Notes under the pieces: model-generated | What the model saw: only the letters and a program-made list of their open reading frames with translations | Told to the model about the DNA's origin: nothing | The model's database searches: none | Position numbers and translations under genes: made by a program | Assembly (NCBI GenBank): GCA_947478495.1 | Contig: CANJVW010000017.1 | Location: forward strand, 1 to 40,287 | Source of the DNA: Legionellales bacterium | GTDB lineage: Bacteria > Pseudomonadota > Gammaproteobacteria > DSM-16500 | Length of the DNA: 40,287 nt | Direction: 5' to 3' | Shown: in pieces, positions 19,118-26,270 of the stretch | How the letters are laid out: the number at the start of each line of letters is the position of its first letter | Position numbering within the stretch: the first letter of the stretch is position 1

Positions 19118-19128
19118 GATCTGTCATA

Positions 19129-20484
19129 TTATTTTGATAAACGTCCTAGCAATTTCTCATGTATCCCGCCAAAGCTCGAATTACTCATCACTAAAATATG
19201 GTCGCCCGGTTTAGCGGTTTTTGAAATCTGATCAACCAATTCGTCTACGTGATTCAATACAACAACAGATTGAGAACACTTTTGTAAACTTTCTTCCAAG
19301 CCGCCACTATCACCCACTGGGCGCTGACAAAAAACCAAATCGGCTGCTTTGAGGGCGCCGGGGAGGGTGTCATTATGGACACCGGAACGCATGGTGTATG
19401 ACCCTAACTCTAAGACGGCTATAATACGTGCGTCACCTACCTTGGCACGCAATCCCGCGAGCGTGGTTTCAATGGCTGTTGGGTGATGCGCGAAATCATC
19501 GTATACTGTGGTGTTATTTTTTTGTCCGCGTATTTCAAGGCGCCGTTTGACATTCTTAAACAAAGGTAATGCGCTAAGCGCTATCTCAGGAGAAACGCCT
19601 GCATGATGAGCCGCGGCGATGGCAGCAAGCGCATTATTCACATTATGTGTGCCGGTGAGCGACCAGACAACCTCTCCGATCTCGTGACCGTCATGCGACA
19701 CCACGAAATGACTACCGTCAGCTTTACGTAATGTGGCTTGCCAATCGGCGGCGTTACTTCCAAAGGTAACGATAGGGGTCCAACAGCCTTTTGCAATGGT
19801 TTGTTGCAGCGGCATATCATTTTCTTTTTGAATAATTTGTCCGTTGCCGGGAACGGTGCGAATAAGATAATGGAACTGTTGTTGAATCGCCGCGAGATCG
19901 GGAAAAATATCAGCATGATCAAATTCGAGATTATTTAAAATAAGCGTTTTAGGGTGATAGTGAATAAATTTTGATCGTTTATCAAAAAAAGCGCTGTCAT
20001 ATTCATCTGCTTCAATCACAAAAAATGGCGATTTACCCAATCGAGCAGAGATGCCAAAATTTTCTGGTACACCGCCTACTAAAAACCCCGGGTTCAAGCC
20101 CGCATGTTCTAGAATCCATGCCAGCATGCTGGTTGTGGTGGTTTTGCCATGCGTGCCGGAGACGGCGAGCACCCAACGGTCTTTTAAAATCCTTTCGCTC
20201 AACCATTGCGGGCCTGAGATAAAGGGAATCTTCTCATCGAGAATGGCTTCCATGGCAGGATTGCCGCGGCTAATCACATTACCCACGATGACTTGATCGA
20301 CATCGCGAGGAATCGTTGTTGGATCATATACGTTTAATAATTGAACACCAAGAGACTCAAGCTGATCGCTCATAGGAGGGTAGACATTGAGATCTGACCC
20401 TGTCACAGTATGCCCCGCATCGATCGCAATGCGCGCAATACCTGCCATAAATGTACCGCAAATGCCCAAAATGTGTATTCGCAT
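19129..20484 (-). CDS. mpl: UDP-N-acetylmuramate:L-alanyl-gamma-D-glutamyl-meso-diaminopimelate ligase
   Basis: Mpl joins recycled murein tripeptide to UDP-MurNAc in the cytosol, saving peptidoglycan building blocks. It has the Mur ligase fold. The UDP-binding N-terminus is MRIHILGICGTFMAGIA. The ATP loop is VSGTHGKTTTTSM. EADEYDSAFFDKRSKF supplies the Mpl-type central motif, and LTGTHNVNNALAAIAAAHHA and VYDDFAHHPTAI follow. At 451 residues it is full length, and the sequence clearly favours Mpl over MurC. AGAGG sits only about three bases before the ATG. The upstream region is a long imperfect palindrome (20485-20664) that also ends at a potential start for the divergent kinase. Confidence 0.97.
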   Translation of the reverse strand: MRIHILGICGTFMAGIARIAIDAGHTVTGSDLNVYPPMSDQLESLGVQLLNVYDPTTIPRDVDQVIVGNVISRGNPAMEAILDEKIPFISGPQWLSERILKDRWVLAVSGTHGKTTTTSMLAWILEHAGLNPGFLVGGVPENFGISARLGKSPFFVIEADEYDSAFFDKRSKFIHYHPKTLILNNLEFDHADIFPDLAAIQQQFHYLIRTVPGNGQIIQKENDMPLQQTIAKGCWTPIVTFGSNAADWQATLRKADGSHFVVSHDGHEIGEVVWSLTGTHNVNNALAAIAAAHHAGVSPEIALSALPLFKNVKRRLEIRGQKNNTTVYDDFAHHPTAIETTLAGLRAKVGDARIIAVLELGSYTMRSGVHNDTLPGALKAADLVFCQRPVGDSGGLEESLQKCSQSVVVLNHVDELVDQISKTAKPGDHILVMSNSSFGGIHEKLLGRLSK

Positions 20485-20664
20485 ATACCTCTTCTACTTC
20501 AAGATGTGATACTTTAACGCTCAGATTGCGAGTAGTTAAGACGTTTTGATTGAGAAAAATCGACGCTGTGCTCATTGTACAGCAAGATTTTTCGATTGAA
20601 AAACGTTTTAAATGCGACGCAAGATGAGATGCTAAAGATTACATCTTGAGGGTAGAAGAGGTAT
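20485..20664. repeat. Imperfect palindrome of about 180 bp filling the mpl / kinase intergenic region
   Basis: The left arm begins ATACCTCTTCTAC (20485-20497), the exact reverse complement of GTAGAAGAGGTAT (20652-20664) at the right end. Moving inward, TCAAGATGT pairs with ACATCTTGA, ACGTTTT with AAAACGT and GCTGT with ACAGC, around a centre near 20574. By hand alignment roughly 70-75% of the arm bases pair, with a few one-base gaps. Both ends coincide with a ribosome-site-like AGAAGAGGTAT next to an ATG. It may be an old inverted duplication of the mpl 5' region or a MITE-like insertion. Confidence 0.8.
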
Positions 20665-20728
20665 GACGTCTCCCTTTTGTTTATTTATTGTGATAGTATC
20701 AAATGACGCGTGGAAAAGGAAAGCAAGG

Positions 20729-21994
20729 ATGCAGCCTGGCGCATTAGCACATAAAAAAAATGAAACCGATTCACATCGTACGCAGAAAGCGTTGATTAAA
20801 TCGCTTTCTCATCAATTACAAGATGACTCGGCGCCGTCCTATGGCACGAGCACGTTGTTGTATCATTGTTTACATGCACTCGAGCAAAATCAAAAAGAGC
20901 TTCACGAAAGCAAACAATTATTCGATTTGCTCGTTGAGAATGCAACGGACGTTATTTCTCGACATGACCCACAAGGCCGGTATTTGTATGTTTCGCCTTC
21001 TGCTAAAATAGCGCTGGGCTATGAAGCGAAAGAATTGTTGGAAGCTAGTTTTTATAAATTTTTGCATTATGATGATGTGAAAAAAATGAAAAATGTATTT
21101 CATCTGCGAAAAGAGAGCTCAGCGCATCAGGTGGTTAACTATCGCATTCGTCGAAAAGAGGGTGATTACCGTTGGTTTGAAAGTAACATCCGTATTATTT
21201 ACGATGAGGAAACCAAAGCGATTCGTGAGATTCAAGCGGCATCGCGTGATATCACCGATCGTGTGCTAGACAAAAAAGCGCGCCTGAAGGGGCAGCAATT
21301 AGCTCGCGTGTCTCGTCTTTCCAGCATGGAAGAGATGGCATCCGGTATGGCGCATGAGATTAGCCAGCCCTTAGCGGCTGTTGTGAATTATACCCAAGGG
21401 TGCGTTCGACACCTACAGGGCAAGCACTACGATGTTGAAAAAATCATTGAAGTGATGAAGAAAGCAGCTGCGCAAGCGCAGCGAGCGGGAGAAGTTATTC
21501 ACCGTTTGAAAAGCTTTTTTTGCAAAGGAGAATTAATCAAAACATCGTGTAAAATAAATAGCTTGGTTCGAGAAACGGTCACGCTCATACGGAATGAGCT
21601 CAATCTAGAAAAGGTGAAGGTGGAATTTTTCCTATCTAAAAATGTTCCCGTTATTTTTACAGACAAAATACAAATACAGCAAGTCTTGCTGAACTTAATT
21701 CAAAATGCGATGGATGCGATGAAAGAAATAGACAAAAAAGAAAAGCGCATTCGGATACACGTTAAATCACTTAATGTGAAAACCATTGAAATTGTAGTGA
21801 ATGATTCGGGACCTGGATTTTCAAAAGACATGGTGAATAAAGCATTTGAACCCTTTGTGACAACGAAAACGTCTGGCAGAGGGATGGGACTTGCCATTTG
21901 TCGATCGATCGTGGAGGCGCACGGGGGAAAATTTACTATTTATCCGAATACCCATTATCACAGTGGTATACGGTTTGTGTTACCTATTCATTAA
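20729..21994 (+). CDS. Cytosolic PAS-domain sensor histidine kinase, FixL-like
   Basis: Sensor kinase of a two-component pair with the next gene. The order is an N-terminal helix, a PAS domain (about 63-180, including NATDVISRHDPQGRYLYVSP), HisKA with the phospho-accepting His209 (MASGMAHEISQPLAAVVNYT), then HATPase_c with N-box LLNLIQNAMDAM, G1 DSGPGFS and G2 TSGRGMGLAICRSIVEAHGG. It has no membrane segment, so the signal is internal. The E-I-S-Q-P-L-A-A H-box is the FixL/DctB-type. Whether the PAS domain binds haem or flavin cannot be seen. The start at 20729 (AAAAGGA about nine bases upstream) gives 421 residues. An in-frame ATG at 20663 would add 22 residues of poor quality. The stop is 12 bases before the regulator gene. 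Confidence 0.9.
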   Translation: MQPGALAHKKNETDSHRTQKALIKSLSHQLQDDSAPSYGTSTLLYHCLHALEQNQKELHESKQLFDLLVENATDVISRHDPQGRYLYVSPSAKIALGYEAKELLEASFYKFLHYDDVKKMKNVFHLRKESSAHQVVNYRIRRKEGDYRWFESNIRIIYDEETKAIREIQAASRDITDRVLDKKARLKGQQLARVSRLSSMEEMASGMAHEISQPLAAVVNYTQGCVRHLQGKHYDVEKIIEVMKKAAAQAQRAGEVIHRLKSFFCKGELIKTSCKINSLVRETVTLIRNELNLEKVKVEFFLSKNVPVIFTDKIQIQQVLLNLIQNAMDAMKEIDKKEKRIRIHVKSLNVKTIEIVVNDSGPGFSKDMVNKAFEPFVTTKTSGRGMGLAICRSIVEAHGGKFTIYPNTHYHSGIRFVLPIH

Positions 21995-22006
21995 GGGAGC
22001 GAATAT

Positions 22007-22627
22007 ATGGATGCATTGGTGTATCTGGTAGACGATGATAGCGCGATGGTTGAGTCATTATCTTGGATGGTGGAGTCTATTGGATTGCGAGTTAAGGCGT
22101 ATGTATCGGCGCAAGATTTTTTTCGTGAATATGATGCAAGACAGCACGGCTGCTTGTTATTGGACGTGCGCATGCCAGGCATGAGCGGACCGGAATTGCA
22201 AAACAAGCTGATAGAGCTGCGTTCAACGTTACCGATTATTTTTATCAGCGGTCATGGCGATGTGCCTCTTGCGGTACGCGTCATGAAAGCAGGGGCGATT
22301 GATTTTTTAACAAAACCCTTTAACGATCAAGTGTTGTTAGAAAGCATTAACAGAGCGCTACGCTTTGATCGTGAGAGCCGTGAAAAACAACAACGAAACG
22401 CACAGCTCGATGCAAAGTTTGCATTATTGTCTCCGCGCGAATCGCAAGTATTGAAAGGGATTGTCTCGGGCAAGCAAAATAAAGTGATTTCATCAGAACT
22501 GAATATTTCATTGAAAACAGTGGAAGCGCATCGTGCCAGTGTGATGAAAAAGATGAGCGCACGCTCCGTGCCGGAGCTTGTGAAATTGGCGATGAATAAT
22601 AGCAGCGATAACAAAGAGCTAGCGTAA
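22007..22627 (+). CDS. FixJ-type response regulator
   Basis: A 206-residue regulator in two parts. The receiver domain has the acidic pair in YLVDDDSAMVESL, phospho-acceptor Asp53 in LLLDVRMPGMSG, Ser81 in FISGHGD, and Lys103 in FLTKPF. A LuxR/GerE-type helix-turn-helix follows (about 138-200): LSPRESQVLKGIVSGKQNKV then ISLKTVEAHRASVMKKM. This is the FixJ/TodT subfamily, and it is certainly the partner of the kinase 12 bases upstream. GGGAGCG precedes the ATG. Its targets are unknown; the inverted repeats upstream of 22796 and 23949 are candidates. Confidence 0.94.
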   Translation: MDALVYLVDDDSAMVESLSWMVESIGLRVKAYVSAQDFFREYDARQHGCLLLDVRMPGMSGPELQNKLIELRSTLPIIFISGHGDVPLAVRVMKAGAIDFLTKPFNDQVLLESINRALRFDRESREKQQRNAQLDAKFALLSPRESQVLKGIVSGKQNKVISSELNISLKTVEAHRASVMKKMSARSVPELVKLAMNNSSDNKELA

Positions 22628-22726
22628 ATCCGACGCGACTCTTTAACGTTTTTAGAATATATTTTGATTAATGTAACCTATTTTACTTCATTTGCGATAT
22701 AAAAATAATTATTTTTTATAAATATC

Positions 22727-22740
22727 AGATACTTGTATCT
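22727..22740. promoter_or_regulatory. Candidate operator upstream of the PAS-LuxR gene
   Basis: The inverted repeat AGATAC-TT-GTATCT lies just before a possible -10 (TAAAAT, 22740-22745), in an otherwise very AT-rich 170-base gap. Its placement over the promoter would suit repression or autoregulation. The protein that binds it is unknown. Confidence 0.35.
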
Positions 22741-22795
22741 AAAATGATAGAGATTGTGGTACAGTGCGACTACTTTTTATGGCCAGTCAATCAAT

Positions 22796-23491
22796 ATGAT
22801 CAAAAAAAATAACACAATCTCTGCGCTGCCTCTGGGTGCCGGTGATCTCATTTCGATGAAAATAGAGGATTGTCTTGCGCTACCCGTGCATGTTTACCTG
22901 AAAGATAAAAGGGGTGTTTACCGGGAATGCAATGAGGCGCAGGCAAGAAGTTTTGGGCTGGGAAGTAGCGATGATGTGATTGGTAGGATGGATCGGGACC
23001 TACTGAAAGAAGAAGAGGCGTTTATTTTACGACAAAATGAGCGCATCGTGGTTCGTGATGAAAAACCCCAAATGCTCATGGAGTGCGCCACCTTTAATAG
23101 GGCCGTGCCAGAATCGATGATCAGCCTAAAAATGCCTATCCGAGATCACAATGGTTCGGTGATCGCTGTGCTAGGCTTATCGTTCCCGGCGAACGATGGA
23201 TTTTCTGCTCTTTCGGCTGGCATAATTGATCCAGCTCGTCTCTCGTTTAAGGCAGCCGAGAACCTGTCAAATCGTGAAAAACAATGTGTTTATTACCTGG
23301 TGCGTGGAAAAACGGCAAAAGAAATTGCAAGGGTTTTAAATTTATCTCCTCGCACCGTCGAATTTTATGTGGGGCGACTTAAAGTCAGGTGGGGCTGCAG
23401 GAAAACAACGGAATTGGTGAGTAAAATATTGCAATCGGGTCACAATGCGGATGCAGGAGTCAGCCGAGATGAAAGAAACAGCCTTGCTTGA
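22796..23491 (+). CDS. PAS and LuxR-type helix-turn-helix transcriptional regulator
   Basis: A 231-residue regulator. The N-terminal part (about 25-130) looks like a PAS fold: LALPVHVYLKDKRGVYRECN, VIGRMDRDL, then MPIRDHNGSVIAVLGLSF. The C-terminal part (155-215) is a LuxR/GerE HTH: LSNREKQCVYYLVRGKTAKE then IARVLNLSPRTVEFYVGRLK. There is no receiver domain, so it probably senses a ligand or redox cue directly. Similar PAS-HTH proteins are common in Legionella and Coxiella (general knowledge). The start at 22796 is chosen because the upstream TTG at 22754 adds 14 residues of no domain value. No clear Shine-Dalgarno is present. It follows the FixLJ-like pair by 168 bases. Confidence 0.85.
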   Translation: MIKKNNTISALPLGAGDLISMKIEDCLALPVHVYLKDKRGVYRECNEAQARSFGLGSSDDVIGRMDRDLLKEEEAFILRQNERIVVRDEKPQMLMECATFNRAVPESMISLKMPIRDHNGSVIAVLGLSFPANDGFSALSAGIIDPARLSFKAAENLSNREKQCVYYLVRGKTAKEIARVLNLSPRTVEFYVGRLKVRWGCRKTTELVSKILQSGHNADAGVSRDERNSLA

Positions 23492-23519
23492 TTTACTCTG
23501 GAAGTGTTGGTGACGAGGC

Positions 23520-23729
23520 CTAACAAACAGCTTGTTGGCGACACTTGAAAAGGATGCGACCTTTTCTATCGACGATTTTTCCATGAGCGCGAGGGTACTC
23601 GTCCGTAATGAGCACCACGATCTTAGCGATGGCGTCCGGTAGATTTTCCGTGTGAAAGCAATACAGCATTGCTTCTTCATGCTGAATCACACAACGATAT
23701 TTTTTTTCAACTGCTTGACCCGACAACAT
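23520..23729 (-). CDS. Hypothetical 69-residue cysteine-containing protein
   Basis: Not recognised. The start at 23729 is well supported by AGGAG (in AAAAAAAGGAGAAAAAGT) nine bases upstream on the minus strand; a longer frame to 23813 has no such site. The protein has cysteines at 13, 24, 63 and 69. It reads as a small alpha/beta domain (KKYRCVIQHEEAMLYCFHTE, DAIAKIVVLITDEYPRAHGK, IVDRKGRILFKC). No signal peptide or membrane segment is present. It diverges from the CaaX protein gene, with three TACGGTA-type sites in the gap, and is convergent with the PAS-LuxR gene, 28 bases apart. Confidence 0.65.
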   Translation of the reverse strand: MLSGQAVEKKYRCVIQHEEAMLYCFHTENLPDAIAKIVVLITDEYPRAHGKIVDRKGRILFKCRQQAVC

Positions 23730-23811
23730 ACTTTTTCTCCTTTTTTTAAAAAACGTAAGCGCTAGATCGCGAGATCTCGGACCAGGATGCCAAAATAAGT
23801 TGATGCAAGAC

Positions 23812-23869
23812 ATACGGTAAAATCACGATAACCGATTCATTTATAAGAAATACCGTATGACTACGGTAT
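23812..23869. promoter_or_regulatory. Three TACGGTA half-sites, including a perfect inverted repeat
   Basis: ATACCGTA-TGAC-TACGGTAT (23850-23869) is a perfect 8-4-8 inverted repeat. A third half-site, ATACGGTA, lies at 23812-23819. Another palindrome, CGAGATCTCG, is at 23770-23779. All lie between the divergent 69- and 506-residue genes, about 80 bases before the latter. This is the expected layout for a dimeric activator or repressor, and FixJ-type or PAS-LuxR regulators encoded next door are the natural suspects (inference). Confidence 0.55.
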
Positions 23870-23948
23870 GTATTTTTCCGGTCGCCTTCCCTATTGTAAG
23901 CGGGAAAGACAAAAATAGAGTACGTTAATCATTTTTTTGGAGGGAGAA

Positions 23949-25469
23949 GTGCTGTCATTTAAACCTAAGCAATTTCACGAGCTAGTCGACCTGAAAGGGC
24001 GTCACACCATTCATTTTTTGGTGAGTGACTTCAATCCGTTATTTAAAGCAGAAAGCTATCAGCGTATCGCCGATTGGTTGAAGCATCTTAATCCTAGACG
24101 ATTTTTCTTTTACCCGACGGGCACTTTGCAAAGACCTTCGAGGGAGCTGGAGGCAATCGCAAAAGGAAAATGCGACATTAAGACAGTTAAAAAAGAATGC
24201 GAGCGCACAGAGTCGGCCACTATCAATAAGATATTAAGCTCATTTGAGTTAGGTTCATCGGGTGGAATAGTGATTTATCGTGCAAAGCCGAACTTTGAGC
24301 TTCCTACACCCAGCGCGCCAGTTGCGGAGAAAATAGCTAGCATGCGTAATGAGCTTTTCGAGACGCTGGAGCGGGAGAGCAAGCGTCTCGATGATTTGCA
24401 CCAGACAAACATTGATTATATCTTGTCAGGCGATGGCAAAATAGTCATAAAAAGCGGCCTTGATTTAACCAATAAGCTGCATAGGCGTATTAATCAATTG
24501 AACCAAGATTTGAAACAGCTTCAGGCTTTCTATAATCGTCAATTGTCTGTGAAGCATTCATTAAGCGAGCAGCCGTTGTCTGATGAGCGGCCAAACTACT
24601 TAATGTCTCCCCCTCGTGTGGTTGCTTTTAGAGAGGAGGGTGGCGTCGCATCTAGTTATGGTGCGTGCATCCCTTGGAGCAATATCGTGAGCAAAACAGA
24701 AAAAAATGCTTATCATGAACGAAAAGCATTTTTTAATGACGCATTAAAAAAGAAAGAAGAGGCGGAGCAATTTGATGCATTAGTGAATCGTCTAGCGGAG
24801 ATTCGCATACAGCATATATTGCTTGATGAAAAAAATGTACCAAAGCGTTCTGATCCAGCATGGGAGCCGATGATAAGAAAGGCGGCGACAGACTTGACGA
24901 GGGAGTATCTTGCTGATGAGATTCCATTTTTTATCACACAATTTGATGCGGCTAAGTTGCATGAGCGCAGCGAGACATCTTATTTTTGCTACCCCATGAA
25001 AGGTCCTTTGGGCCAAGAGATTTTTAACTACGTCACTGAATTATATGGGCGCAATATATCGCCTGTTCCTGACTATTTTATTTTTGTTGATACGACTGAT
25101 TTGATGGAGCACGGCATGACTCCCGAGATAAAAAGTCGGATTCTCGGTGTCCGTGACGATGTTCGCGCTGAGGTGGTGGGCGTTGATCTCGCTGTGAAAT
25201 CAGATATCTCCGATACACCGGGGACGAAAGAGCTCGTGCAACGTCCATCATGGCTTATGGACGTGACACCAGAGATGCTTCGATTAGGACATTCAACGCA
25301 CAGATCCGTCCCACTACATCCTCAGCCATCGTCCGGACTGCTGACAGTGGGTATGTTTGGCAATCATTCGGGGGGGCTGCCGCCCAAAGCGCCGCACTCT
25401 CTGAAAGAGATTCAACACAATGAAGATAGGCAACCTTCGAGGGGGGGGTCGTCGTGCCTATTATTATGA
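23949..25469 (+). CDS. Hypothetical protein with C-terminal CaaX box (CLLL), candidate host-prenylated effector
   Basis: A 506-residue soluble protein with no recognised domain. The start is GTG at 23949, five bases after GGAGG. It is mixed alpha/beta at the N-terminus (HTIHFLVSDFNPLF, NPRRFFFYPTGTL). A likely coiled coil covers about 125-200. The C-terminal tail is disordered and rich in Pro, Ser, Gly and His. The last four residues are Cys-Leu-Leu-Leu, identical to the geranylgeranylation signal of human Rac1. Bacteria have no CaaX prenyltransferases, but several Legionella effectors carry CaaX boxes that host enzymes lipidate. No signal peptide is seen, which suits a type IV substrate. A G8 run lies just before the CaaX codons. 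The stop overlaps the convergent fnr end by six bases. Effector status is inferred. Confidence 0.8.
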   Translation: MLSFKPKQFHELVDLKGRHTIHFLVSDFNPLFKAESYQRIADWLKHLNPRRFFFYPTGTLQRPSRELEAIAKGKCDIKTVKKECERTESATINKILSSFELGSSGGIVIYRAKPNFELPTPSAPVAEKIASMRNELFETLERESKRLDDLHQTNIDYILSGDGKIVIKSGLDLTNKLHRRINQLNQDLKQLQAFYNRQLSVKHSLSEQPLSDERPNYLMSPPRVVAFREEGGVASSYGACIPWSNIVSKTEKNAYHERKAFFNDALKKKEEAEQFDALVNRLAEIRIQHILLDEKNVPKRSDPAWEPMIRKAATDLTREYLADEIPFFITQFDAAKLHERSETSYFCYPMKGPLGQEIFNYVTELYGRNISPVPDYFIFVDTTDLMEHGMTPEIKSRILGVRDDVRAEVVGVDLAVKSDISDTPGTKELVQRPSWLMDVTPEMLRLGHSTHRSVPLHPQPSSGLLTVGMFGNHSGGLPPKAPHSLKEIQHNEDRQPSRGGSSCLLL

Positions 25470-26168
25470 CCCGGAGGATAGGGTGCGTAGCGCATAAAAA
25501 TCATTGAGATGAATCGTGCGTCGATTGGTCTCTAGGATTCCCTTTTTTTCGAAACCATGGAATAAGCGGCTGACTGTTTCAGCTGCCAATCCGAGATAAT
25601 TGCCAATATCTTCTCGTGACATGCTGAGCTTAAAATCAGAAGATGAGCGCCCGCGCTTTTTGAGTCGATTGGAAAGATCGAGCAAAAAGGTTGCGAGGCG
25701 TGTCTCGGCATAGCTATTAGAGCTAATCGAAAATACAGATACCATGTGCTGGCTGATCATATTAAATAATTGACGCTGCAAAGCAGGCGCTGTTGAAGCA
25801 AAGGATAGCAAGGGTTCAAAGGGTAGCGTACAAATAACGCTGTGTTCTAGAGCGATAGCGGATACTTGATGCGTTTCATCGGCCAATCCATCGAAGCCAA
25901 TTAACTCTAATGGAAAATGAAAAGCATTAACATGTTCATCTCCTTCCATGCTAATGGAGTATGACTTCACCGCTCCGCTTTGAACGATGTAGACCTGCTT
26001 GAAGGGCTCATTGATTCGAAAGAGGTGCTGGTTGCGTTCTATCGTTCGTCGCTCTTTGATGAGTTGATCAAATTGGGTTGTTTCATTATGATTTAAATTT
26101 GACGGAAGGCATAATGAAGAGAGCGGACAGTGATGGCACGATAGCGAATTCTTTTTTTGGGGTGTCAT
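25464..26168 (-). CDS. fnr: Fumarate/nitrate reduction regulator FNR (Crp/Fnr family)
   Basis: A 234-residue oxygen-sensing transcription factor. The Fe-S ligand cysteines match E. coli FNR in pattern: C11, C14 and C20 in SCHHCPLSSLC, and C113 in VICTLPFEPL. A cyclic-nucleotide-like beta-roll follows, with FRINEPFKQVYIVQSGAVKS and DEHVNAFHFPLELIGFDGLA. The HTH is MSREDIGNYLGLAAETVSRL, with the E-x-x-S-R recognition pattern that reads TTGAT-type sites. With all four ligands present it should carry a [4Fe-4S] cluster and switch genes under low oxygen. It diverges from msrBA with an inverted repeat in the gap. The ribosome site before the ATG is weak. Confidence 0.95.
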   Translation of the reverse strand: MTPQKKNSLSCHHCPLSSLCLPSNLNHNETTQFDQLIKERRTIERNQHLFRINEPFKQVYIVQSGAVKSYSISMEGDEHVNAFHFPLELIGFDGLADETHQVSAIALEHSVICTLPFEPLLSFASTAPALQRQLFNMISQHMVSVFSISSNSYAETRLATFLLDLSNRLKKRGRSSSDFKLSMSREDIGNYLGLAAETVSRLFHGFEKKGILETNRRTIHLNDFYALRTLSSGS

Positions 26169-26188
26169 AAGGGTATCTTTTTATTTAA

Positions 26189-26208
26189 TATCATTAACCC
26201 AAATGATA
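26189..26208. promoter_or_regulatory. Inverted repeat in the fnr / msrBA divergent promoter region
   Basis: TATCATT-AACCCA-AATGATA is a perfect 7-6-7 inverted repeat midway between the two start codons. It does not fit the FNR consensus (TTGAT-N4-ATCAA), so another regulator or a mutual repressor is possible. Confidence 0.4.
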
Positions 26209-26270
26209 GAAGTCTATTGTTTTTTATGCTATCCAGTAAAAATTCGGTACTTAAGCGTTAGGAGAAGTCG

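Noticed and set aside
20663-20728. Upstream ATG extension of the histidine kinase
   Set aside because: The added 22 residues show no domain, the ribosome-like AGAGG is too close to the ATG, and 20729 has a well-spaced AAAAGGA. It was kept only as an alternative because the palindrome ends there.
26189-26208. Intergenic repeat read as an FNR box
   Set aside because: The half-sites are TATCATT/AATGATA with a six-base spacer, not TTGAT-N4-ATCAA.
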